Shown: positions 25,377-33,250 of the stretch, piece after piece | How the letters are laid out: each line of letters starts with the position of its first letter | Numbering within the stretch: position 1 is the stretch's first letter | DNA from: Myxococcales bacterium | GTDB taxonomy: Bacteria; Myxococcota; UBA727; JABDBI01 | DNA: 41,288 nt | Assembly: GCA_947445025.1 (NCBI GenBank) | Contig: CANFCB010000008.1 | Coordinates: forward strand, 1 to 41,288 | Direction: 5' to 3' | Translations under genes and position numbers: made by a program | The notes under the pieces: model-generated | What the model saw: only the letters and a program-made list of their open reading frames with translations | Told to the model about the DNA's origin: nothing | The model's database searches: none

Positions 25377-26927
25377 TTATATCCGGATAAATTGCTCTCG
25401 TGTTTTATGAAACGCAATCTTAGGCCATTTTTCCTGCAGGTAGCGAAAACTCCAATCGTCGCCAGTCAAGTAAACTGGACAGCCATTGAGATCTTCGGCA
25501 ACCTGATTGCGATTTTGGTCAATAAAACGCTTCAGTTCCAGTTCGTCTTCGCTATAAATCCAACGAGCACCTTCGTAAGGAGCGCTCTCGAAGCCAACTT
25601 TTATGCGGTACTCGCCTTCCATGCGCGCCATCAAAACATCGAGCTGCAAGCGCCCCACCACTCCCACTAACCAACTAGAGCCAATTAACGGTTTAAAGAG
25701 TTGAGAAACCCCTTCTTCAGACAAATCTTCCAATGCTTTGCGCAGATGTTTGCCACGCATGGGATCATCTAAACGAACTCGGCAAAGAATTTCAGGAGCA
25801 AAACTTGGGATACCGCTAAAATGAAGTTCTTCACCTTCGGTAAGCGTGTCACCGATGCAAAGCGTTCCATGATTGGGAATCCCAATAATATCTCCCGGCC
25901 AAGCTTCTTCAACAAGCGATCGCTCCCTTGCCAAAAAGAAAACTGGACTTTGTACTGAAAATATTTTCCCGGTACGGACATGCTTTAACTTCATGCCACG
26001 TCGAAATTCACCCGAGCATATCCGAACAAATGCGATGCGATCGCGATGATTTGGATCCATGTTGGCTTGAATCTTGAAGACAAAACCTGTCACCTTCTTT
26101 TCTTCTGGTGAAATAGTGCGTAGATTGGCTTTTTGCGTTCGAGGTCCAGGCGCATACAAGTGCAGCGCCGCTAACAATTCCACCACGCCGAATTCTCGCA
26201 GTGCGCTGCCGAAAAATACTGGTGTCAAATGGCCTTCAAGATAACTTTTCATATCGAAGGGCTTACTAAACGCTTCCAGCAGACTGAGGTCCTCGGCTAA
26301 TTTCTCTTTTTGTTTTGCAGATTCTGGCTCGTCCCCGGAAAAAGAAATAAATCGTTTTTGGACGAGTTGATAACATCCTAAAAATTCCTGACCCATTCCC
26401 ACCGGCCAATTCATAGCACAAACATCGAGCGCTAATTTTTTCTCAATTTCTTCAAGCAAATCAAATGGGTCACGTCCTTCTCTGTCAACCTTGTTGATGA
26501 AAGTGATGATAGGAATATCTCTAAGCCTACACACTTCAAAAAGTTTGCGCGTCTGAGTTTCAATACCCTTGGCCGCATCCAAAACCATGATAACCGAATC
26601 AACCGCAGTTAAAGTTCGATAGGTGTCTTCGCTAAAATCCTCATGACCCGGTGTATCCAAAAGATTAAAGACCACCCCGTCATGCTCAAAAGTCATCACC
26701 GAAGAAGCGATAGAGATACCGCGTTTGCGTTCCATTTCCATCCAATCAGATTGCGCATGACGACGATTATTGCCGCGCGCTTTTACTTCACCGGCAATAT
26801 GAATAGCACCACCATGCAGCAGCAACTGCTCAGTTAAAGTCGTTTTTCCGGCATCGGGATGGGAAATAATGGCAAAGGTGCGTCGCGCTGTATGAGCAGC
26901 AAGCTGGGTGTTCTCTTGATTCGGCAT
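25377..26927 (-). CDS. prfC: Peptide chain release factor 3 (RF3)
   Basis: 516 residues. GTPase that recycles RF1/RF2 from the ribosome after termination. G1 SHPDAGKTTLTEQ, G3 LLDTPGHEDFSEDTYRTL, G4 FINKVDREGRDP and the RF3-specific RGNNRRHAQSDWMEMERKRGISI are present, with the usual domains II and III (VTGFVFKIQANMDPNHRDRIAFVRI; LQLDVLMARMEGEY). Full length. The start codon follows a weak GACGGG site. It is convergent with, and only 4 bases from, the tmRNA gene, and divergent from astB. Confidence 0.97.
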   Translation of the reverse strand: MPNQENTQLAAHTARRTFAIISHPDAGKTTLTEQLLLHGGAIHIAGEVKARGNNRRHAQSDWMEMERKRGISIASSVMTFEHDGVVFNLLDTPGHEDFSEDTYRTLTAVDSVIMVLDAAKGIETQTRKLFEVCRLRDIPIITFINKVDREGRDPFDLLEEIEKKLALDVCAMNWPVGMGQEFLGCYQLVQKRFISFSGDEPESAKQKEKLAEDLSLLEAFSKPFDMKSYLEGHLTPVFFGSALREFGVVELLAALHLYAPGPRTQKANLRTISPEEKKVTGFVFKIQANMDPNHRDRIAFVRICSGEFRRGMKLKHVRTGKIFSVQSPVFFLARERSLVEEAWPGDIIGIPNHGTLCIGDTLTEGEELHFSGIPSFAPEILCRVRLDDPMRGKHLRKALEDLSEEGVSQLFKPLIGSSWLVGVVGRLQLDVLMARMEGEYRIKVGFESAPYEGARWIYSEDELELKRFIDQNRNQVAEDLNGCPVYLTGDDWSFRYLQEKWPKIAFHKTREQFIRI

Positions 26928-27026
26928 TTCCCGTCTCTAGCAAATTGAAAGTTAGCTGTCAAAAAATGTCTTACGTTCTGTTGACCTTTCATCTTAGCCA
27001 CACATGTGCTAGCTGGGGGATCTTAT

Positions 27027-28406
27027 ATGACTGACGCATTTGAAGTAAATTTTGACGGCTTGGTGGGTCCTACCCATAACTACTCTGGGCTTTCGTTCGG
27101 AAATTTGGCTTCTACGCAAAATAAAGCCAGTGTTTCAAACCCAAAAGAAGCTGCACTGCAAGGGCTTAAAAAGATGCGCTTTTTGACATCGCTTGGAATA
27201 AAACAGGGAGTTTTACCGCCCCAGGACAGACCTGATATACAAACGCTCCGGAAGTTGGGATTTTCAGGTTCAGATGAAAAGGTATTATATCAAGCCAAAA
27301 AAGAAGCTCCTGAAATTCTCTCTGCAGTTTGGTCCGGTTCTAGTATGTGGACAGCTAATGCTGCCACAGTGACACCCAGCTCAGATAGCGCTGACCAAAA
27401 AGTCCATTTTACAGTGGCTAATCTCATGAGCAAATTTCACCGATCTCTAGAACACCAGACTACATTTCGTATATTGAAGACTATCTTTGCGGATGAAAAC
27501 TATTTTACTCATCATGGCGCACTTCCTTCATGTGAAACCTTTGGAGATGAGGGTGCCGCCAATCACACCCGATTTTGTAATCAATACGGAGACCCGGGCA
27601 TCCATTTATTTGTATATGGGAGACGTGCTTTTTCATATGCAATGGAAACAACCACCCATCCTATAGTTTTTCCTGCCCGCCAAACGCTAGAAGCTTCGAC
27701 CGCGATTGCGCGACTTCACCTGATACCGAAGGAGAGAATCGTTTTTGCCCAACAAAATCCCGCAGTAATTGACGCCGGCGCTTTCCACAATGACGTAGTC
27801 GCAGTAGGCAACCGGGACACTTTATTCTACCATGAAGCGGCTTATGTAAATTCGGAACAAGTTTTCGAAAAACTTCAATATCAATTTCAACAGATCAATT
27901 CAAAAGATCTGAAAATAATAAAAGTAGGCCTTAAGGATATTTCACTTTCCCAAGCTGTGAAAAGTTATATATTTAACAGTCAGCTCATCTCTTTGCAAAA
28001 TCCAAAAGATGCAATGGCTCTGATTGCCCCTCTTGAGTGTAAAGACAACTCAAATGTTCATCGGTTTCTCGAAAACCTAAAGGCAAATACTGAACAACCT
28101 ATTCGTGAAATTTATTATCTAAATTTAAGAGAAAGCATGAAAAATGGAGGAGGGCCGGCCTGCCTCCGATTTAGAGTAATACTCACCGAAGAGGAAATAA
28201 AGAAAAGCAACCCAGGAGTCTATTTTACAGAATATCTCTACCAAAGACTATACGAGTGGATAAACAAGCATTATAGAGATCGCTTAACTATTGATGATTT
28301 AGTAGATCCAGCTCTCATTCAAGAATCACAAACCGCTCTGGATAGGCTCTGCCAAATTCTCAATCTTGCCTCAATTTACCCGTTCCAGCAGATTACTTTA
28401 ACCTAA
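27027..28406 (+). CDS. astB: N-succinylarginine dihydrolase
   Basis: 459 residues. Second enzyme of the arginine succinyltransferase pathway: N2-succinylarginine to N2-succinylornithine, CO2 and two ammonia. The N-terminus FEVNFDGLVGPTHNYSGLS, TANAATVTPS, the Glu in GDEGAANHTRF, His254 in GAFHNDVVAVGN and Cys379 in NGGGPACLR are the family signature and supply the catalytic Cys-His-Glu. The ATG at 27027 has GGGGGA 7 bases upstream; a GTG seven codons earlier overlaps that site. The other ast genes (A, C, D, E) are not in the window, so the enzyme is an isolated pathway member here. Confidence 0.95.
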   Translation: MTDAFEVNFDGLVGPTHNYSGLSFGNLASTQNKASVSNPKEAALQGLKKMRFLTSLGIKQGVLPPQDRPDIQTLRKLGFSGSDEKVLYQAKKEAPEILSAVWSGSSMWTANAATVTPSSDSADQKVHFTVANLMSKFHRSLEHQTTFRILKTIFADENYFTHHGALPSCETFGDEGAANHTRFCNQYGDPGIHLFVYGRRAFSYAMETTTHPIVFPARQTLEASTAIARLHLIPKERIVFAQQNPAVIDAGAFHNDVVAVGNRDTLFYHEAAYVNSEQVFEKLQYQFQQINSKDLKIIKVGLKDISLSQAVKSYIFNSQLISLQNPKDAMALIAPLECKDNSNVHRFLENLKANTEQPIREIYYLNLRESMKNGGGPACLRFRVILTEEEIKKSNPGVYFTEYLYQRLYEWINKHYRDRLTIDDLVDPALIQESQTALDRLCQILNLASIYPFQQITLT

Positions 28407-28580
28407 AGTTCTGTGATGCCATCTAGCTTTTCCTTCAAATAACACCTTTTTGCTAGTTTCTGCTGGTAGCCTTTTTTTATTTGTGCTAAGTCTCGCGCAA
28501 TTGTATTCGCTTCTTCAAGAGTTCGTGCGGGCAATAGTGCCCACCCCCTCCCGAAGCGGTCCCAGCCTTTAGGAGGTGTT

Positions 28581-28931
<351 letters not shown>

Positions 28932-28949
28932 CCAGTTGTACTAGCAGAC

Positions 28950-28983
28950 AAAAAGAGCAGGATTTATTCCTGCTCTTTTTTAT
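28950..28983. terminator. Intrinsic terminator after the RRM gene
   Basis: A perfect 13-base stem, AAAAAGAGCAGGA (28950-28962) with TCCTGCTCTTTTT (28968-28980), a 5-base loop and a run of T on the plus strand. Confidence 0.93.
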
Positions 28984-28998
28984 TTGTGCAGACGATCA

Positions 28999-29004
28999 TA
29001 TAAT
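28999..29004 (+). promoter_or_regulatory. -10 box of a promoter for a possibly leaderless mRNA
   Basis: TATAAT ends 6 bases before the ATG at 29011, so transcription would begin at or very near the start codon. No good -35 box is seen, because the terminator's T run occupies the place. Confidence 0.4.
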
Positions 29005-29010
29005 CAAGGC

Positions 29011-29598
29011 ATGGAAACACTTCCCAAATCAAGCACTGGACAAAACCTGAGAGCAGCTATTTTCGGCGTTAACGATGGCCTTGTTTCCAACAGCGCACTT
29101 ATCTTTGGCATGACTACCGCAGCAGCAGGCAGCAGTGATCTAGTTCTGATTTCTGGCGTCGCAGGTATGCTTGCCGGCGCCTTTTCCATGGCCGCTGGTG
29201 AATACATTTCGGTGCGCTCACAACGCGAATTTATTGAATATCAAATTGGACTTGAAGCTAAAGAATTAAGAGTGGCCCCCAACCAACTCTCCTCTCCTTA
29301 TCAGGCTGCTTTTTATTCTTTTATCTCTTTCGCTCTGGGTGCCCTTTGCCCCTTGCTGCCGTTTTTAATTTATGATGGTTCTAAAGCCCTAAAGTGGGCT
29401 GCTGTCCTGTCCGCACTGGCTTTAATGAGTATAGGCATCGTCATCAGTTTATATACCGGAAAAGGTGCTGTCCGCAGCGCGTTGCGCATGCTGGCTATCG
29501 GCGCTGCTGCTTGTTTCATCACCTACTTAGCGGGATGGGCTTTGAATTTTATACTTCCTATGCGTGCCATTGGTGCAGCGTCATCACTGGGGGTTTGA
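29011..29598 (+). CDS. VIT1/CCC1-family Fe/Mn transporter
   Basis: About 195 residues. Vacuolar iron transporter-like family: the N-terminal helix NLRAAIFGVNDGLVSNSALIFGM and the second helix region GMLAGAFSMAAGEYISVRSQREF are diagnostic. Five membrane segments are visible. Bacterial relatives (MbfA/VIT-like) export iron or manganese from the cytoplasm. The ATG at 29011 is preferred over one nine codons upstream because the family N-terminus then follows normally. Its last 41 bases overlap the end of the convergent metallophosphoesterase-like gene. Confidence 0.9.
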   Translation: METLPKSSTGQNLRAAIFGVNDGLVSNSALIFGMTTAAAGSSDLVLISGVAGMLAGAFSMAAGEYISVRSQREFIEYQIGLEAKELRVAPNQLSSPYQAAFYSFISFALGALCPLLPFLIYDGSKALKWAAVLSALALMSIGIVISLYTGKGAVRSALRMLAIGAAACFITYLAGWALNFILPMRAIGAASSLGV

Positions 29599-30442
29599 GC
29601 TTTTCTGGTTCAATGTGAATGATGCCGTAATTGTTCACTGGATAATCAAATGGCCTTATAAAAATCACACTTTTCGATTGTTCCGTTTGCATTTTTAATT
29701 CACCACGAAAATCGTGGGTTCGCTTAAAATTAAAAGGTGCTCGACAAATCAATAATTGCAGTGGCGATATTTTTAAAAAATTCCGCAAAGCGGGGCACTC
29801 TTCATGACTTAAATGCGTCAGCAATACATCCACGCCACATAATAAATTGAGGCGCCGAGCATACTCAGACTCATGCATCTCGTAGGGCGAGATTTCGGCA
29901 ACTCCACGAAAGGGGTGGGCATTATTGGGGATACCACCAAGTCCTCCAATCTTAACGCCATTTATTTCTAATACAGCGTTGTCCAATTGCAGAAAAAGAG
30001 GATTGCCATAGGTTTCTTGCCAGCTTAAATAAGGGTAGTCCATGTTGCCTGGGATAAACAAAAATCGCATTTCATTCGCGCCATTTGCTAAAATTTTTTC
30101 CACCTGAGCAAAAAAACGACGATATCTTTGGGCGGCAATGGCGCAGGCTTTTTTAAAATTTTTCCCCATCGGTGCAAACATTTGCCAGAGCGGATCAATA
30201 AAAACCGAGGTCTCAATATTATGAAATCCGGTGCGCACTAAATAATCCATACCTGGAACAATCATCTCGCCATAAAGCTCATAAAAAATTGAACCTCTTA
30301 AATCTTCCCCGGGCTCGGGAAATATGTTCAGTAAATCACCCGTGACTAAAAATTTTGCTTTAGGGTGCAAAACAGAAACATCCCGCAAAAAATCAGGAAA
30401 GGCCGCGTGTTCTAACATATTGGAAAGCAATATTATTTGCAC
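29558..30442 (-). CDS. Metallophosphoesterase-like protein with altered metal motifs
   Basis: 294 residues. The order of motifs follows calcineurin-like phosphoesterases: LVTGDLLN (GDxxD position), FIPGNMDYPY (GNHE position) and LLTHLSHEE (the later His). However, the N-terminal D-x-H is not visible (LLSNMLEH instead) and the final GHxH appears to be lost. It may be an inactive or altered-specificity member. The GTG at 30442 is chosen because CAGGAG lies 7 bases upstream; frames extending further run into the MgtC-like gene. The 15-base gap suggests one operon with that gene. The 3' end overlaps the convergent transporter gene by 41 bases. Confidence 0.65.
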   Translation of the reverse strand: MQIILLSNMLEHAAFPDFLRDVSVLHPKAKFLVTGDLLNIFPEPGEDLRGSIFYELYGEMIVPGMDYLVRTGFHNIETSVFIDPLWQMFAPMGKNFKKACAIAAQRYRRFFAQVEKILANGANEMRFLFIPGNMDYPYLSWQETYGNPLFLQLDNAVLEINGVKIGGLGGIPNNAHPFRGVAEISPYEMHESEYARRLNLLCGVDVLLTHLSHEECPALRNFLKISPLQLLICRAPFNFKRTHDFRGELKMQTEQSKSVIFIRPFDYPVNNYGIIHIEPEKLKPPVMTLHQWHA

Positions 30443-30456
30443 CAGCAGTCTCCTGC

Positions 30457-31695
30457 TTAAAAGATCCACCACGGCAGCAAAAATGCCACTATCATTAACA
30501 GCATGCCCGCCGTCACGACCCAAGCATACCTCTCTCTGCTTAAAATCCAAGTAATAATTAATTTTGACAACATGCTGGCCAGCGCTGCCAACAAAATACA
30601 ATTTCTAGCAATCTCTTCACTTATTTTCGACGCATTGTAGAGGGAAGTTGTCGAAATCGAAACAGCATGCAATTCGCCAAACCCACTTAAAAAAGAAGCT
30701 ACTTTGAGTCCTGGCACACCCAAAAATTTCTGAATCAAAGCCAAAGCTGCCATGATAGCTGCCAATAAAAGACCCAAACGAATCGCAGAGCGAATAGATA
30801 ACGGATTTTTTAAAACAGGAAAAACACTTTCTTTCGCCTGATATTTTGCCAAAAATAATCCGACAGCAGATCCCATAACCATCGACGGTAAAAGAATGGG
30901 TAATATTGAAAGAAATACACCAACCGACAAAACTGCGACCACAAAAAATAAAAATAGAAAAGTAGAAACAGATGCGAACATGCCCGCCGAAGCAACCGAA
31001 TAAGCCAACGCTTTATCTTTTTTTACCAATGCCGGTAAACTCAAAAATACCGCTGTACTCGAAACAAAACCTCCCAAAAATCCAGCCAAAGGCATACCAA
31101 CCTTATCCCCAAAAATACGAACTCCCACATAACTTAAAAATTGCACGCCAGCGATAGCAGATACAATAATCACGATTTGCTTTACATTAAACAGTCCCCA
31201 CGGACCGGTGAGATTCTCTGGCACCAAGGGCAAAACACCTAGCAACAATACAAATAAAATTACCGCTGCTTGAATTTCATTGGGCCGTAATTGTTCTTTA
31301 GAAAATCGATGCAGCGTCTGGCGACTGAGCAAAATAATCAGCACTAAAAGGCCTAAAATGGCACTGAGCAAAGCATCGACATGCGCCAAATAACCTAAAA
31401 CAAACGTCGCGCCACCGGCAATCTCTGTAGTTAATCCGATATCAACTTTTTTATGATGCGCGATATCTGCAGAGGCACGGATGTATCCCGCCACAATCGC
31501 TGATCCCGTAAAAAAACAAATACTAGCCTGCAACAAAGCATTCTCAATAATACCCGTGAGCGCCCCTAAAATCCCTAATAAAATAAACGTGCGCGCGCCC
31601 ATACTGCGAATATCCTGATGACGACGTTCACGTTCAATTCCAATTGCCAGGCCCAAAGCACCTGCAATTAAAAATGGTAATAATTTATCGAGCAT
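30457..31695 (-). CDS. MgtC/DUF4010-family membrane protein
   Basis: 412 residues, almost entirely hydrophobic. The first ~140 residues are MgtC/SapB-like (LIAGALGLAIGIERERRHQD with the family's arginines, then MGARTFILLGILGALTG). The rest is the DUF4010 domain (VGMPLAGFLGGFVSSTAVFLSLPALVKK). About 12 membrane helices in all. Members are linked to magnesium homeostasis or virulence regulation, but the biochemical role is not settled. GGAG 8 bases before the ATG. Confidence 0.88.
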   Translation of the reverse strand: MLDKLLPFLIAGALGLAIGIERERRHQDIRSMGARTFILLGILGALTGIIENALLQASICFFTGSAIVAGYIRASADIAHHKKVDIGLTTEIAGGATFVLGYLAHVDALLSAILGLLVLIILLSRQTLHRFSKEQLRPNEIQAAVILFVLLLGVLPLVPENLTGPWGLFNVKQIVIIVSAIAGVQFLSYVGVRIFGDKVGMPLAGFLGGFVSSTAVFLSLPALVKKDKALAYSVASAGMFASVSTFLFLFFVVAVLSVGVFLSILPILLPSMVMGSAVGLFLAKYQAKESVFPVLKNPLSIRSAIRLGLLLAAIMAALALIQKFLGVPGLKVASFLSGFGELHAVSISTTSLYNASKISEEIARNCILLAALASMLSKLIITWILSRERYAWVVTAGMLLMIVAFLLPWWIF

Positions 31696-31715
31696 TTTAA
31701 ATCTCCATTTTTATC

Positions 31716-32228
31716 TCATCCATTCTTATAGGCATGTTTCACTTCGAGTTTACGATTTAACAATCTAATGCGTCGACGCTCAGTTGCTTCTAAATGCCGA
31801 CGTTTCTCTTCTTCGCTTTCAATAATCAGATCAGGAATACCTCTGGGACTGCCATGTGCATCAAGGGCAACGAAGGTACAATACGCCCGAACCGCTTTGC
31901 GCCTTTCGCCGGTGAAAGGTGATTCAGCGAAGACAATAACGCCTACTTCCATGCTTGTTTTAAACACGGCGTTAACTTGGCCTTTTAATATAACTACTTG
32001 GCCTTGTTTAATAGGCTCGATAAAATGGACACTATCGAAAGAAGCAGTCACCACTGGACAGCGGCTATGACGTTGGGCGGAGACGGCGGCGCAAATATCA
32101 ATCCAGCTCATGATCTGCCCCCCGAAAACAGTGCCCAGCACATTTGCATATTGCGGTAACACGACTTCGGTCATCTCTACTTGACTGTTCTTAACTGCTC
32201 TGGCTTCATTTTTTGCTATGCCTGACAT
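31716..32228 (-). CDS. Acyl-CoA thioesterase (hotdog fold, YciA/ACOT type)
   Basis: 170 residues. Hydrolyses acyl-CoA to free acid and CoA in the cytoplasm. VLPQYANVLGTVFGGQIMSWIDICAAVSAQRHS is the YciA/BACH hallmark (catalytic Asn and Asp region), followed by SFDSVHFIEPIKQGQVVILKGQVNAVFKTSMEVGV. The C-terminal ~40 residues form a charged helix. GGGAG 5 bases upstream of the ATG. It lies 20 bases before the MgtC-like gene and is probably co-transcribed. Confidence 0.92.
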   Translation of the reverse strand: MSGIAKNEARAVKNSQVEMTEVVLPQYANVLGTVFGGQIMSWIDICAAVSAQRHSRCPVVTASFDSVHFIEPIKQGQVVILKGQVNAVFKTSMEVGVIVFAESPFTGERRKAVRAYCTFVALDAHGSPRGIPDLIIESEEEKRRHLEATERRRIRLLNRKLEVKHAYKNG

Positions 32229-32353
32229 TTTACTCCCATCAAGGTTGAATTTTTCATAATTTCTACTTTAGAGTATGACTATACTAGCTCACAATGCTTA
32301 ATTAAAGACGGAGAACCGGAATATCGTCGCATGCTCAAATCTTTAACCTTTTC

Positions 32354-33235
32354 ATGTCACATCATCACCATACTTCAGAAAAGCAGACATCTAATTTTGC
32401 CTTAGTTTTTTTCATTAATTTGGTCTTCACGTTGATTGAAATAGTCGGCGGTTACTTGACCAACAGCGTCGCTATTTGGTCAGATGCCCTACATGATTTT
32501 GGGGACACGCTTTCTTTAGGACTTTCTTGGCGACTGGAAATCGTGGCCAAACAAAAACGCGATCATAGGTTTTCTTTTGGCTATAAACGCTTTTCACTTT
32601 TAGGCGCACTGATTAACGGCATTTTCTTGCTGGCTGGTACAATTTTTGTTTTATCAAAAGCAATTCCCAGACTCATTCACCCCGAAAATGTCCACAGCGA
32701 AGGCATGTTTGGTCTCGCTATTTTAGGAATTTTAGTTAACGGATTTGCTGCTCTCAAATTAAACAAAGGCAAATCGGCAAGCGAAAGTATGATGTCGCTG
32801 CATCTGCTGGAAGATATTTTAGGCTGGGTCGCTGTTTTGATCGCAAGTATCGCCATCAAGTTTGGCGGTTTTACGATTTTAGATCCTATCCTATCTATCC
32901 TCATCGCTATTTTTATTATTTATAACGCTATTAAACGCATCAGAAAAACTTTGCTAATTTTTCTGCAATCTATTCCTGACGACATCGATGTTCCTGAGCT
33001 GGAAAAAGCTTTGCGCCAATTTCCAAAAGTAAAAGACATTCACGATACCCATGTGTGGTCACTAGACGGCAGTTATCATATTTTAACCACACATATTGTG
33101 GTTTTACCAAGCACCACTCCAGAAGAAATCCTGGCACTCAAGTGCTTAATTCGAGAAAAAATTTCCGAGTTCGAAGTGCAACACATGACTCTAGAAATCG
33201 AATACGCTGGAGAGACATGCGCGCATTCCTGCTAA
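32354..33235 (+). CDS. CDF-family divalent metal cation transporter
   Basis: 293 residues. Zinc/cobalt-type efflux antiporter of the inner membrane with six helices and a cytoplasmic C-terminal domain (~210-290). The intramembrane metal site is intact: HxxxD in helix 2 (His47, Asp51) and HxxxD in helix 5 (His150, Asp154), the zinc-type 2-His 2-Asp set. The N-terminus starts MSHHHHT, an extra metal-binding cluster; the C-terminus ends in Cys-Ala-His-Ser-Cys, another possible metal ligand set. No obvious Shine-Dalgarno site. The prenyltransferase-like gene follows after 15 bases. Confidence 0.92.
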   Translation: MSHHHHTSEKQTSNFALVFFINLVFTLIEIVGGYLTNSVAIWSDALHDFGDTLSLGLSWRLEIVAKQKRDHRFSFGYKRFSLLGALINGIFLLAGTIFVLSKAIPRLIHPENVHSEGMFGLAILGILVNGFAALKLNKGKSASESMMSLHLLEDILGWVAVLIASIAIKFGGFTILDPILSILIAIFIIYNAIKRIRKTLLIFLQSIPDDIDVPELEKALRQFPKVKDIHDTHVWSLDGSYHILTTHIVVLPSTTPEEILALKCLIREKISEFEVQHMTLEIEYAGETCAHSC

Positions 33236-33250
33236 AAAGGCTGGCAATAC

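Noticed and set aside
28447-28480. Terminator after astB
   Set aside because: GCTA...TAGC before a T run gives only a 4-base stem with a long loop; too weak to call.
32331-32402. Short leader-peptide frame before the CDF gene (ATG at 32331)
   Set aside because: It overlaps the CDF start in another frame and has no Shine-Dalgarno site or attenuator-like hairpins, so I cannot support it.
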